DNA of 64,000 nucleotides from JBBQNR01 sp963774075 (GTDB taxonomy: Bacteria > Actinomycetota > Thermoleophilia > Solirubrobacterales > JBBDJG01): NCBI GenBank assembly GCA_963774075.1, contig CAVZDP010000003.1:372001-436000 (forward strand), written 5' to 3'. Positions 1-8,188 of this stretch are shown piece after piece. The first letter of the stretch is position 1; each line of letters begins with the position of its first letter. The notes under the pieces are model-generated. The model did not search any database and was not told the origin of the DNA. It worked only from the letters and a program-made list of their open reading frames with translations. Position numbers and translations under genes: made by a program.

Positions 1-265
1 CGATTACGCGCGCAACGCGCACATGCGCGGCCTGCGAGTGATCATCGCCGCCGCCGGGATGTCGGCCGCGCTGCCGGGGGTCGTCGCCGCGCACTCCGAC
101 CTGCCGGTGATAGGCGTGCCGATCAAGGCCAAGAACACGGTCGGGGACGGCCTGGACGCGCTGCTTTCGACCGTCCAGATGCCCCCCGGGGTGCCGGTGG
201 CCTGCGTGGCGATCAACGGCGCGCGCAACGCCGCCGTCCTGGCCGCCCGGATACTCGGCTGCTAG
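1..265 (+). CDS. purE: N5-carboxyaminoimidazole ribonucleotide mutase, 3' end only
   Basis: The window opens inside this gene; reading frame 2 gives about 87 C-terminal residues ending at TAG. PurE converts N5-CAIR to CAIR in cytosolic purine synthesis. The visible part carries the family core: an AAAGMSAALPGVVAAH segment, then LPVIGVPI, LLSTVQMPPGVPVA and a closing NAAVLAARIL helix, all typical of bacterial class I PurE. The N-terminal part with the SDWE-type motif lies outside the window. It is the first visible gene of a purine operon. A purK, usually next to purE, is not downstream and could only be upstream. Confidence 0.93.
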   Translation, partial: DYARNAHMRGLRVIIAAAGMSAALPGVVAAHSDLPVIGVPIKAKNTVGDGLDALLSTVQMPPGVPVACVAINGARNAAVLAARILGC

Positions 266-266
266 C

Positions 267-431
267 AGACGATTGATTCCCAACCCCCACACCCCTGGAT
301 GACGCTGCGACTCTTCGCTGGATCTGCGTCCTCGGACTCGCCCATGCAGCCCAGCATGGGCTTCGCCCTGCGTCCTTGCCCAGCTCGATTCTCGCGCCCC
401 CAGGGGCGTGCGGATTCGGAATCAACCGTCT
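267..431. repeat. Structured inverted-repeat element between purE and purB
   Basis: The 181-nt gap between purE and purB is almost filled by an imperfect inverted repeat. The outer arms are 267-298 and 400-431 and match at 27 of 32 positions. Inside is a second hairpin at 341-360 with CCCATGC and GCATGGG arms. The 9-mer CTGCGTCCT occurs directly repeated at 324-332 and 368-376 around that hairpin. The terminal inverted repeats and small size resemble a MITE- or REP-like mobile repeat, but it could also be a structured leader or attenuator. The right arm overlaps the longest possible purB frame, which is one reason to prefer the downstream start. Confidence 0.6.
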
Positions 432-446
432 AGTGCCAGTGCGCCC

Positions 447-1751
447 GTGATCGCGCGCTACACGCGTCCCGAGCTGGGCCGGATCTGGTCCGAACAGCGA
501 AAGCTCGAGACCTGGCTCGACGTCGAGCTGGCGGTCTGCGAGACGCTGGCCGAGCAGGGCGTCGTGCCGAGCGCCGACATGGAGGCGATACGAGAGCGGG
601 CAACCTTCGAGCTCGGGGCGGTGCGCGAGCGTGAGCGGGTCACCGAGCACGACGTTGCGGCGTTCGTCGACGTCGTGGCGGCCGCGGTCGGGGACGCGGG
701 ACGATGGATCCACTATGGCCTCACGTCATCAGACGTGCTCGACACGGGGCTGGCACTTCAGCTCCGCGAAGCCGGGCGCGAGCTGCAGGCGGGCGCGGAT
801 GCGCTGACGGCGGCGCTCGCCCGCAGGGCGCGGGAGTTCCGCGACACGCTGTGCGCGGGACGCACGCACGGAGTACACGCTGAGCCGACCACCTTCGGAC
901 TCAAGCTGGCTGGCTTCGCATTCGAGAGCCACCGCAACGCCGAACGCCTGAGCAGGGCGTTCGAACAGGTCGAGGTCGGCAAGCTGTCCGGCGCGGTCGG
1001 CACCTACTCGGCCCTCGGTCCCGAGGTCGAGCGAGCGGCGCTGAAGCGGCTGAGCCTGCGGCCCGAGCCAATCGCTACCCAGGTCGTGCCTCGAGACCGC
1101 CACGCGGAGGTCGTCGCCGCGCTCGCCCTTGCCGCCTCCTCGCTCGAGCGGCTGGCGCTCGAGGTCCGCCATCTGCAGCGCACGGAGGTGCGAGAGGTTG
1201 AGGAGCCCTTCCGCGAGGGCCAGAAGGGGTCGAGCGCGATGCCCCACAAGCGCAACCCGATCGTCTCCGAGCGGATCGCCGGCCTCGCGCGGGTCGTGCG
1301 CGGCAACGCCCAAGCGGCGCTCGAGAACGTCGCTCTCTGGCACGAGCGCGACATCTCCCATTCCTCAGCCGAGCGCGTGGTGCTGCCCGACTCCACGACC
1401 CTGATCGACTACATGCAGCACCGCGCCCGTGACGTCGTCGAGGGCATGCGCGTCCATCCCGAGCGCATGCGCGCGAACCTCGAGCTCACGCACGGGGCGC
1501 TCTTCAGCCAGGCCGTGCTCAGCGCGCTCGTGGAGTCCGGGCTCTCGCGCGACGAGGCCTACGGGATCGTCCAGCGCAGCGCGCAGCGCGCCTGGGACGA
1601 GGGCACTCCGTTCCGCTCCCTCCTCGAGCGCGAGCCCGCCGTCGTGGAGCGGCTCGACGCCGCGCGACTCGACGAGCTCTTCGACTATGGCCGTTTCCTG
1701 CGCAACGCCGGGGTGGCGTTCGAGCGCCTGGACGAGCTCGAGAGCCCCTGA
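447..1751 (+). CDS. purB: Adenylosuccinate lyase
   Basis: PurB acts twice in purine synthesis: it cleaves SAICAR to AICAR and adenylosuccinate to AMP, releasing fumarate. The GTG at 447 is chosen because the protein then begins VIARYTRPELGRIW, matching the usual PurB N-terminus; the in-frame GTG at 408 would add 13 residues encoded by the inverted-repeat element. Motifs seen are TSSDVLDTG, the GRTHGVHAEPT histidine region near residue 140, and the flexible catalytic-serine loop GSSAMPHKRNP near residue 262. The length, 434 residues, is normal for the bacterial short form. It sits between purE and purC in the same orientation. Confidence 0.95.
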   Translation: MIARYTRPELGRIWSEQRKLETWLDVELAVCETLAEQGVVPSADMEAIRERATFELGAVRERERVTEHDVAAFVDVVAAAVGDAGRWIHYGLTSSDVLDTGLALQLREAGRELQAGADALTAALARRAREFRDTLCAGRTHGVHAEPTTFGLKLAGFAFESHRNAERLSRAFEQVEVGKLSGAVGTYSALGPEVERAALKRLSLRPEPIATQVVPRDRHAEVVAALALAASSLERLALEVRHLQRTEVREVEEPFREGQKGSSAMPHKRNPIVSERIAGLARVVRGNAQAALENVALWHERDISHSSAERVVLPDSTTLIDYMQHRARDVVEGMRVHPERMRANLELTHGALFSQAVLSALVESGLSRDEAYGIVQRSAQRAWDEGTPFRSLLEREPAVVERLDAARLDELFDYGRFLRNAGVAFERLDELESP

Positions 1752-1783
1752 GAGCCTGAGCCCCTGAGAGCCTGAGAGCCTGA
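1745..1783. repeat. Short tandem repeat after purB
   Basis: Two perfect 16-bp copies (CCCCTGAGAGCCTGAG) lie at 1745-1760 and 1761-1776, followed by a partial copy. The first copy contains the purB stop codon, so slippage here would change only the end of purB or the spacer. No function can be assigned. Confidence 0.7.
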
Positions 1784-1843
1784 GAAAGCTCGCACGCTCG
1801 GCGTTTGCGGTCGCCGCATCCCGGTTCCATTCCAGGGCGCTGT

Positions 1844-1849
1844 TAGCAT
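1844..1849 (+). promoter_or_regulatory. Possible -10 box for a leaderless purC transcript
   Basis: TAGCAT lies 7 nt before the purC GTG, and no Shine-Dalgarno sequence precedes that start. This is the geometry of a leaderless actinobacterial transcript. No convincing -35 box was found. The purB-purC gap is the only sizeable gap after purB in the operon, so an internal promoter is plausible but unproven. Confidence 0.3.
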
Positions 1850-1856
1850 CGGTCTC

Positions 1857-2735
1857 GTGCCCGAGTTGGCCGCCGCACTGACGGGGCTTCCCCTCCACGC
1901 ACGGGGCAAGGTGCGCGAGATGTACGACCTCGGCGACCGCCTGCTGATGGTGGCGTCGGATCGCATCTCCGCCTATGACGTCGTGCTCCCGACGACCATC
2001 CCGGACAAGGGGAAGGTCCTGACCGGCCTGTCGGCTTTCTGGTTCGAGCGCACCTCGGAGATAGTGCGTAACCACCTCGTCTCGACCGAAGTCCCGGAGC
2101 CGGTCCGTGGCCGGGCCCTCTTGGTGGAGAAGCTCGACATCTTCCCGGTCGAGTGCGTCGTGCGGGGCTACCTGTCGGGATCGGGCTGGCGGGAGTACCA
2201 GCGCGACGGCTCGGTCTGCGGCATCGAACTACCGGCCGGGCTGTCCGAGTCGGAGCGCCTGCCGGAGCCGCTCTTCACCCCTGCGACGAAGGCCGAGCTC
2301 GGCGAGCACGACGAGAACGTCGACTTCGAGCGTGCCGCGGAGATCGTCGGCGACCGCGGAGCGATGGAGGAGCTTCGGCGCCTGTCGCTCGCTCTCTACG
2401 GATTCGCGGCAGACCACGCGGAGAGCTGTGGCATCGTGCTTGCGGACACGAAGTTCGAGTTCGGCCGCGGAGCCGGCGGCGAGATCGTGATCGCAGACGA
2501 GGTGCTCACGCCGGACTCTTCACGGTTCTGGCCGAGCGACCGCTACAGCCCGGGCGGCCCGCAACCTTCTTTCGACAAGCAGTACGTGCGTGACTGGCTC
2601 GACTCGAGCGGCTGGGACCACACCCCGCCCGGCCCGGAGCTTCCGGACGAGGTCGTCGCCAACACCCGCGCGCGTTACGTGGAGGCGTACGAACGCCTGA
2701 CCGGCGAGCCTTTCGAGCGCTGGCTCGAGCGGTGA
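1857..2735 (+). CDS. purC: Phosphoribosylaminoimidazole-succinocarboxamide synthase
   Basis: SAICAR synthetase joins CAIR and aspartate using ATP. The sequence shows the ATP-grasp-like signature pieces GKVREMYDLGD, ASDRISAYDVVLP, EKLDIFPVECVVRGY and, further on, LADTKFEFG. At 292 residues it belongs to the longer PurC type, with an extended C-terminal segment (PSFDKQYVRDWL). It starts at GTG without an obvious ribosome-binding site. It lies between purB and purS, as in Gram-positive purine operons. Confidence 0.95.
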   Translation: MPELAAALTGLPLHARGKVREMYDLGDRLLMVASDRISAYDVVLPTTIPDKGKVLTGLSAFWFERTSEIVRNHLVSTEVPEPVRGRALLVEKLDIFPVECVVRGYLSGSGWREYQRDGSVCGIELPAGLSESERLPEPLFTPATKAELGEHDENVDFERAAEIVGDRGAMEELRRLSLALYGFAADHAESCGIVLADTKFEFGRGAGGEIVIADEVLTPDSSRFWPSDRYSPGGPQPSFDKQYVRDWLDSSGWDHTPPGPELPDEVVANTRARYVEAYERLTGEPFERWLER

Positions 2736-2747
2736 GGGCCCAGTGAG

Positions 2748-3011
2748 ATGAGGATTCGCGTCCTCATCCGTCCCAAGGAGGGCATCCTCGACCCTCAGGG
2801 CCAGGCCGTGGAGCGAGCACTGCCGGCGCTCGGCTACGAGGGGGTGTCGAACGTCCACGTCGGCAAGCTGATCGAGCTCGAGGTCTCCAACGGGTCCAAA
2901 GAGGACGTCGGCGCGCGCGTCGAGGAGATGTGCGAGCGGCTGCTCGCGAACCCGTTGATCGAGAGCTACGAGGTCGTTCCGCTCACCGAGGATGAGGGCG
3001 CCCCCTCATGA
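2748..3011 (+). CDS. purS: Phosphoribosylformylglycinamidine synthase subunit PurS
   Basis: This is the small subunit that bridges PurQ and PurL in the three-protein FGAM synthase. The 87-residue protein has the expected pattern: a first beta strand IRVLIRPKEGILDPQG, then helix VERALPALGY and a second half with GKLIELEV and an acidic tail. Length and position directly before purQ are diagnostic. Its stop overlaps the purQ ATG (ATGA, 4 nt), which suggests translational coupling. Confidence 0.94.
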   Translation: MRIRVLIRPKEGILDPQGQAVERALPALGYEGVSNVHVGKLIELEVSNGSKEDVGARVEEMCERLLANPLIESYEVVPLTEDEGAPS

Positions 3012-3691
3012 CCAGAGTCGGGATCGTCGTTTTCCCCGGCTCCTGCGACGAGGCCGACGCCCACCAGGCCGCGGCGCGCGTCGGCGGCATGGAGCCTCGG
3101 TACCTGTGGCACGGGGACCGCGACCTGAAGGGCGTCGACGCGGTGATCGTTCCGGGCGGCTTCTCGTACGGCGACTACCTGCGCCCCGGCGCGATCGCGC
3201 GCTTCTCGCCGCTGATGGAGGCCGTGAGCGAGTTCGCCGCCGGCGGCGGACCGGTGCTCGGGATCTGCAACGGCTTCCAGGTGCTGTGCGAGGCCGGCCT
3301 GCTGCCCGGCGCGCTGCTCACGAACGAGTCACTCAGGTTCGTCTGCCGCCAGGTGAAGGTCGAGGTCGACGGAGCCGCGACTCCGTTCACCCGCGACTGC
3401 GAGCGAGGCGAGGAGCTGTCGGTACCCATCAAGCACACGACCGGCCGCTACTTCGCGCCACCGGAGCTCCTCGCCGAGATCGAGGGACATGGGCAGGTGG
3501 TGTTCCGCTACAGCCGCGGCGAGAACCCCAACGGGTCGCTCAACGACATCGCCGGCATCAGCAACGAGGACGGCAACGTCGTCGGGCTCATGCCCCACCC
3601 GGAGCACGCCGCCGATCGCCTGAACGGCTCCGCGGACGGCCTGAAGCTGCTGCACTCGCTCGCCAGGCACCTGGCGACGGTGCCGGCTTGA
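3008..3691 (+). CDS. purQ: Phosphoribosylformylglycinamidine synthase subunit PurQ (glutaminase)
   Basis: This class I glutamine amidotransferase supplies ammonia to PurL. The nucleophile is Cys87 in GICNGFQ, and the other triad members are His197 and Glu199 in LMPHPEH. The early GGFSYGDYLRPG segment is the family oxyanion region. The length of 227 residues is typical. The start overlaps purS by 4 nt and the stop lies within a few bases of the purL start, so the three subunits are encoded as one unit. Confidence 0.96.
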   Translation: MTRVGIVVFPGSCDEADAHQAAARVGGMEPRYLWHGDRDLKGVDAVIVPGGFSYGDYLRPGAIARFSPLMEAVSEFAAGGGPVLGICNGFQVLCEAGLLPGALLTNESLRFVCRQVKVEVDGAATPFTRDCERGEELSVPIKHTTGRYFAPPELLAEIEGHGQVVFRYSRGENPNGSLNDIAGISNEDGNVVGLMPHPEHAADRLNGSADGLKLLHSLARHLATVPA

Positions 3692-3693
3692 CC

Positions 3694-6018
3694 GTGACGA
3701 GCGACGGGCCGCGCGCTGGGGACGCCGCCGCGCCACAGCCGGCACCATCCCTCCGCTCCCAGGCGCGCGCTCTGGGCCTGAAGGATTTGGAGCTCGAGCG
3801 CATCTGCGAGCTGCTCGGGCGGGAGCCCAATGCGCTCGAGCTGGCCGTCTTCTCGCTGTTGTGGTCGGAGCACTGCGCGTACAAGCACTCCAAGAAGCTC
3901 CTGCGCACGCTCCCGACGGAGGGCGATCGGGTTCTGATGGGGCCGGGGGAGAACGCGGGCGCGGTCGACGTGGGCGACGGGCTCGCGGTGGCGTTCAAGG
4001 TCGAAAGCCACAACCACCCGTCGGCGGTGGAGCCGTTCCAGGGAGCCGCCACAGGCGTCGGCGGCATCCTGCGCGACGTCTTCGCGCTCGGGGCTCGGCC
4101 GATCGCGGTGCTCGACTCGCTTCGCTTCGGCGATCCGCAAACGGCGCGCACGCGCTATCTGCTGGAGCGCGTCGTGGCCGGCATCTCGTCCTACGGCAAC
4201 TCGGTCGGCGTTCCCACGGTCGGCGGCGAGATCTCCTTCGAGGCGCCCTACGAGCAGAACTGCCTCGTGAACGCCATGTGCGTCGGGCTGGCGCCCATCG
4301 ACCGCATGCTGCGCTCGGCGGCAGAGGGGCCGGGCAACGTGCTCGTGCTGATGGGGGCGCGTACCGGCCGCGACGGCATCGGCGGAGCGAGCGTGCTCGC
4401 CTCCGCGGAGCTCGAGGAGGAGGATCACGCCAAGCGCCCGAGCGTCCAGATCGGGGACCCGCTGGAGGAGAGCAAGCTGATCGAATGCTGCCTCGAGCTG
4501 GTCGAGGCCGACCTCCTGGTCGCGCTCCAGGACCTCGGCGCGGCGGGGCTCTCGTCGAGCACGAGCGAGATGGCGTCCAAGGGAGGCGTCGGCATCGACC
4601 TCGACATCTCCAAGGTGCCGCTGCGCGAGCCCGGGATGGAGCCGTTCGAGATCATGATCTCCGAGTCGCAGGAGCGAATGCTCTGCGTCGTCGCGCCCGA
4701 GCGCGTGCCCGCGGTGCTCGCCCTCTGCCGCAAGTGGGAGACCAACGGGGAGCCGATCGGCGTCGTCACCGACACGATGCGACTGCGCGTCTTCGACGGC
4801 GAACGAATGGTCGGCGACATGCCCGTGTCGGCGCTCGTGGACGAGTGCCCGCTGTACGACCTGGAGCCCGAGGAGCCGGCGGACCCGCTTGCTGTGTTCG
4901 GCTCAGCGGCTTCCGGCGCCGCACCCGATGGCGCGCTCGCCCCGGCGTCAGCCGACGACCTCACTGCCGACCACTCGCGCACGCTGCTCGCGCTCCTCGG
5001 CTCGCCGAACCTGTCGAGCCGGCGCTGGGTCTTCGAGCAGTACGACCACCTCGTCGGCAGCCGCACGGTGCGCCGGCCCGAGCAGGCGGACGCGGCGGTC
5101 CTGCGGCTCGCATACGCCGGCGGGGACACGGGCCGAGCGCTGGCGATGTCGATCGACGGCAACGGCAGGCGCGTGGCGTGCGACCCCTACGTCGGCGCCG
5201 CCGAGGCCGTGTGCGAGTGCGCGGCCAACCTCGCCTGCGTAGGGGCCGAGCCGCTCGGCCTCACCAATTGCCTCAACTTCGGCAACCCCGAGAAGCCGCA
5301 CATCGCCTGGCAGCTGACGCGCGCGGTCGAGGGGATGGCCGCCGCCTGCCGGGCGCTGGCAGTGCCCGTGGTGGGCGGCAACGTTTCGCTCTACAACGAG
5401 AGCCCCGACGGCCCTATCTACCCAACTCCCGTGGTGGGCATGGTCGGCGAGCTGCCCGACGCGGCGCGCGCGGGGTCGAGCGCCTTCATGGCGCCGGGGG
5501 GCGGCGAGGCGCCCCACATGGTCGCCCTGATCGGCCCCTTCTCGCCCTCGCTCGCCGGCTCGGAGCTCGCGCTGGTCGATGGCACCCTGTCCGCAGGGCT
5601 GCCCGATTTCGACCTCGCGGCGGTGCGGCAGGCGCTCGACCTCGTCCGCGAGGCCGTTCGTACCGGAGCGGTGACGAGCGCCCACGACGTCTCCGCGGGC
5701 GGCGTCGCCTGCGCCGTGGCCGAGTGTTCGGTGCTCGGAGGCGTCGGCGCCGCGCTCGACCTCGAGCCGCTCGCCCACCGCGCCGGCACCGACCCGCGCA
5801 CGACTCTCTTCGGCGAGGGGCCGGGCGGGGTGCTCGTCGCCGGTCCGCGCGAGCGCCTCATGGACCTGAGCAAGCGCGCTGCGCGGGTGGGCTTCGTGGC
5901 GCTCGGCTCGTTGGGCGGCTCGGATGTCCGCCTCGCCGTGGCCGATGCTACGATCGACGTGTCGATCGATGACGCACGACGCGTCTTCGACTCCAGTCTC
6001 GGCGACCTCGTGTCGTGA
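3694..6018 (+). CDS. purL: Phosphoribosylformylglycinamidine synthase subunit PurL
   Basis: This is the small-type PurL that converts FGAR to FGAM with ATP and PurQ-derived ammonia. The GTG at 3694 gives 774 residues; a TTG at 3688, overlapping the purQ stop, is an alternative. Active-site segments are SEHCAYKHSKKLL, FKVESHNHPSAVEP and GGILRDVFALGARP in the first half, with a second AIRS-like half containing LNFGNPEKP and VVGGNVSLYNES. The N-terminal 25 or so residues are Ala/Pro-rich and probably non-essential. The stop overlaps the purF start by 4 nt (GTGA). Confidence 0.96.
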   Translation: MTSDGPRAGDAAAPQPAPSLRSQARALGLKDLELERICELLGREPNALELAVFSLLWSEHCAYKHSKKLLRTLPTEGDRVLMGPGENAGAVDVGDGLAVAFKVESHNHPSAVEPFQGAATGVGGILRDVFALGARPIAVLDSLRFGDPQTARTRYLLERVVAGISSYGNSVGVPTVGGEISFEAPYEQNCLVNAMCVGLAPIDRMLRSAAEGPGNVLVLMGARTGRDGIGGASVLASAELEEEDHAKRPSVQIGDPLEESKLIECCLELVEADLLVALQDLGAAGLSSSTSEMASKGGVGIDLDISKVPLREPGMEPFEIMISESQERMLCVVAPERVPAVLALCRKWETNGEPIGVVTDTMRLRVFDGERMVGDMPVSALVDECPLYDLEPEEPADPLAVFGSAASGAAPDGALAPASADDLTADHSRTLLALLGSPNLSSRRWVFEQYDHLVGSRTVRRPEQADAAVLRLAYAGGDTGRALAMSIDGNGRRVACDPYVGAAEAVCECAANLACVGAEPLGLTNCLNFGNPEKPHIAWQLTRAVEGMAAACRALAVPVVGGNVSLYNESPDGPIYPTPVVGMVGELPDAARAGSSAFMAPGGGEAPHMVALIGPFSPSLAGSELALVDGTLSAGLPDFDLAAVRQALDLVREAVRTGAVTSAHDVSAGGVACAVAECSVLGGVGAALDLEPLAHRAGTDPRTTLFGEGPGGVLVAGPRERLMDLSKRAARVGFVALGSLGGSDVRLAVADATIDVSIDDARRVFDSSLGDLVS

Positions 6019-7541
6019 TTAGGCGCCAAGAGCACCCTGCCCCGCCGGGCGCGCACTCGCGCGTTGCACCGCGCGAACCCGAACCGGTGCGCGGAGCGCC
6101 CTCCCCCGAGCCGGTGAACTTCCTCGCCGACCGCGACGGGCCACGCGACGAGTGCGGCGTGTTCGGGGTCTACGCCCCCGACCACGACGTGGCCCGCCTC
6201 ACGTACTTCGCCCTCTATGCGCTCCAGCACCGTGGCCAGGAGTCGGCCGGCATCGCGACCTGCGAGGACGGGCACATCACCACCCAGCGTGACCTCGGCC
6301 TGGTCTCCCAGGTCTTCGACGAGCGCAGCCTGCGCGCCCTCACGGGCCGCGCCGCGATCGGCCACGTCCGCTACTCGACCACGGGGCGCAGCGGCTGGGA
6401 CAACTCGCAGCCCGTCTACCGTGACGACCGCCGGCTGATCGCACTCGCACACAACGGCAACCTGATCAACGCCGTCGAGCTCTACAACGAGCTGAACGCC
6501 GAGGGCGTGGTATTCCGCTCCACGTCCGACTCCGAGATCATCGCCGCGCTGATCGCCCGCCACCCGGCCGAGCGGATCGAGGACGCCGTAGCCGAGGTCA
6601 TGGGTCGCCTCGCCGGCGCCTACTCGACCGTCCTCATGAGCGAGGACGCGGTGGTGGCCTTCCGCGACCCGGCGGGCCTGCGTCCCCTCTGCCTCGGCGA
6701 GCTCGACGGTCGCTTCGTCGCGGCGTCGGAGAGCTGCGCGCTCGACATCATCGGTGCCCGGCTGTTGCGCGAGGTCGCCCCCGGCGAGCTGGTGTCCATC
6801 CGCGAGGGTGGGCTCGAAACCCGTCAGGCGGTGGAGTCCGGCCGGCGGGCGCTGTGCGTGTTCGAGCACATCTACTTCTCGCGACCGGACTCGAAGCTCG
6901 AGGGCCGCACACTTCAGTTGGTGCGTGGGCGCATGGGCGAGATCCTCGCCCGCGAGGCGCCGGTCGACGCCGACCTCGTGATCTCGGTGCCGGACTCGGG
7001 CAACCCCGCGGCCAAAGGCTTCGCCCGCGCCTCCGGCATCCCGCAGGACGACGGCCTGATCAAGAACCGCTACGTGGCGCGCACGTTCATCCAGCCGGGC
7101 CAGGAGCTTCGCCACCACGGGCTGCGTATGAAGTTCAACCCACTGGCCGACGTCGTGCGGGGCAAGCGCCTCGTAGTGGTCGACGACTCGATCGTGCGCG
7201 GCAACACGACGCGGCAGATCGTGCGCATGCTCAAGGACGCCGGCGCAAGCGAGGTGCACCTGCGCATCTCGGCTCCGCCGATCAGGCACCCGTGCCACTA
7301 CGGGATCGACATGTCGACCCGCCAGGAGATGATCGCCCACGGCCGCGAGGTGGACGAGATCGCGCGCGAGCTCGGCGCCGACTCGCTCGCCTACCTGTCG
7401 ATCGACGGCGTCTACGAGGCGGTGGGCTCGGGCCGGGACACGCACTGCGACGCCTGCTTCACGGGCGAGTACCCGCTCGAGGGCACAGAGTCGGCGAACG
7501 GCAAGCACGCGCTCGAGGAGTTGACGGTCGTTCGCACGTGA
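6015..7541 (+). CDS. purF: Amidophosphoribosyltransferase
   Basis: PurF catalyses the first committed step, PRPP plus glutamine to phosphoribosylamine. From the GTG at 6015 the nucleophile is Cys47 (DECGVFG), so a propeptide must be removed. A GTG at 6114 would leave a 13-residue propeptide close to that of Bacillus PurF and may be the true start. The PRPP-binding loop is VVVDDSIVRGNT. A C-terminal CDACFTGEYP motif and further cysteines match the [4Fe-4S]-containing Bacillus-type enzyme, which is oxygen-sensitive in that group. It overlaps purL and purN by 4 nt each. Confidence 0.95.
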   Translation: MIRRQEHPAPPGAHSRVAPREPEPVRGAPSPEPVNFLADRDGPRDECGVFGVYAPDHDVARLTYFALYALQHRGQESAGIATCEDGHITTQRDLGLVSQVFDERSLRALTGRAAIGHVRYSTTGRSGWDNSQPVYRDDRRLIALAHNGNLINAVELYNELNAEGVVFRSTSDSEIIAALIARHPAERIEDAVAEVMGRLAGAYSTVLMSEDAVVAFRDPAGLRPLCLGELDGRFVAASESCALDIIGARLLREVAPGELVSIREGGLETRQAVESGRRALCVFEHIYFSRPDSKLEGRTLQLVRGRMGEILAREAPVDADLVISVPDSGNPAAKGFARASGIPQDDGLIKNRYVARTFIQPGQELRHHGLRMKFNPLADVVRGKRLVVVDDSIVRGNTTRQIVRMLKDAGASEVHLRISAPPIRHPCHYGIDMSTRQEMIAHGREVDEIARELGADSLAYLSIDGVYEAVGSGRDTHCDACFTGEYPLEGTESANGKHALEELTVVRT

Positions 7542-8188
7542 GCGACCGCTTCCGGCTCGGGGTGCTCGTCTCGGGCGCCGGAACCAACCTCCAAGCCATC
7601 CTCGACCGCCTGCACGGCAGGCACGGGGTCGAGGTCGTGGCCGTGGCGAGCAGCAAGCCGGCGGCGAAGGCGCTCGAGCGCGCCGAGGCCGCCGGCGTCG
7701 AGACCGCCGTCTTCGAGGCCTCGCGACGCGACGACCGGGAGAGGCGCGACCGCGAGATGACCGGCTGGCTGAGAGAGAGGGAGGTCGACCTCGTGGTGCT
7801 GGCCGGCTTCATGGAGCTGCTCTCACCGGCCTTTTTGGAGGCCTTTCCGCAGCGGGTCGTGAACGTCCACCCCTCCCTGCTGCCGGCGTTCCCGGGGCCC
7901 CGCCCGATCGAGGACCAGCTCGCCTATGGGGCGAAGGTGGGCGGGGTCACGGTCCACTTCGTGGACGCGGGAGTGGACTCTGGTCCAGTCATCTTGCAGG
8001 AGCCGGTCAAGCTTCCGTACACTCGCGGGCCCGAGCAGATCAGGGAGCTCCTGCACGAGACCGAGCACGAGCTCCTGCCGCGAGCCATCCGGCTGATCGC
8101 GCGGGGAGCCGTCAGGCTCGACAGCGACAATCCTAGGTTGGTGCACGTGGACGAGACCCTGCTGGGGGAAACGAGCGACGATGAGTGA
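7538..8188 (+). CDS. purN: Phosphoribosylglycinamide formyltransferase
   Basis: This is GAR transformylase, which uses 10-formyl-tetrahydrofolate. The 216-residue protein shows the N-terminal LVSGAGTNLQAIL nucleotide loop, the catalytic histidine in VNVHPSLLPAFPG and the aspartate in HFVDAGVDSGPVI. The start GTG overlaps the purF stop (GTGA). In Bacillus-type operons purM lies between purF and purN; here it is missing and the two genes are directly coupled. Confidence 0.95.
   Translation: MSDRFRLGVLVSGAGTNLQAILDRLHGRHGVEVVAVASSKPAAKALERAEAAGVETAVFEASRRDDRERRDREMTGWLREREVDLVVLAGFMELLSPAFLEAFPQRVVNVHPSLLPAFPGPRPIEDQLAYGAKVGGVTVHFVDAGVDSGPVILQEPVKLPYTRGPEQIRELLHETEHELLPRAIRLIARGAVRLDSDNPRLVHVDETLLGETSDDE

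Noticed and set aside
213..713. Minus-strand frame reading through the purE-purB inverted repeat
   Set aside because: Its sequence follows the structured repeat and antisense purB; no start signal or family likeness.
5418..7508. Nearly 700-codon open frame antisense to purL and purF
   Set aside because: Arg/Ala/His-rich antisense translation of certain genes; such frames are common in high-GC DNA. The same applies to the long antisense frames at 23201-25189, 31617-33281 and 34790-36493.
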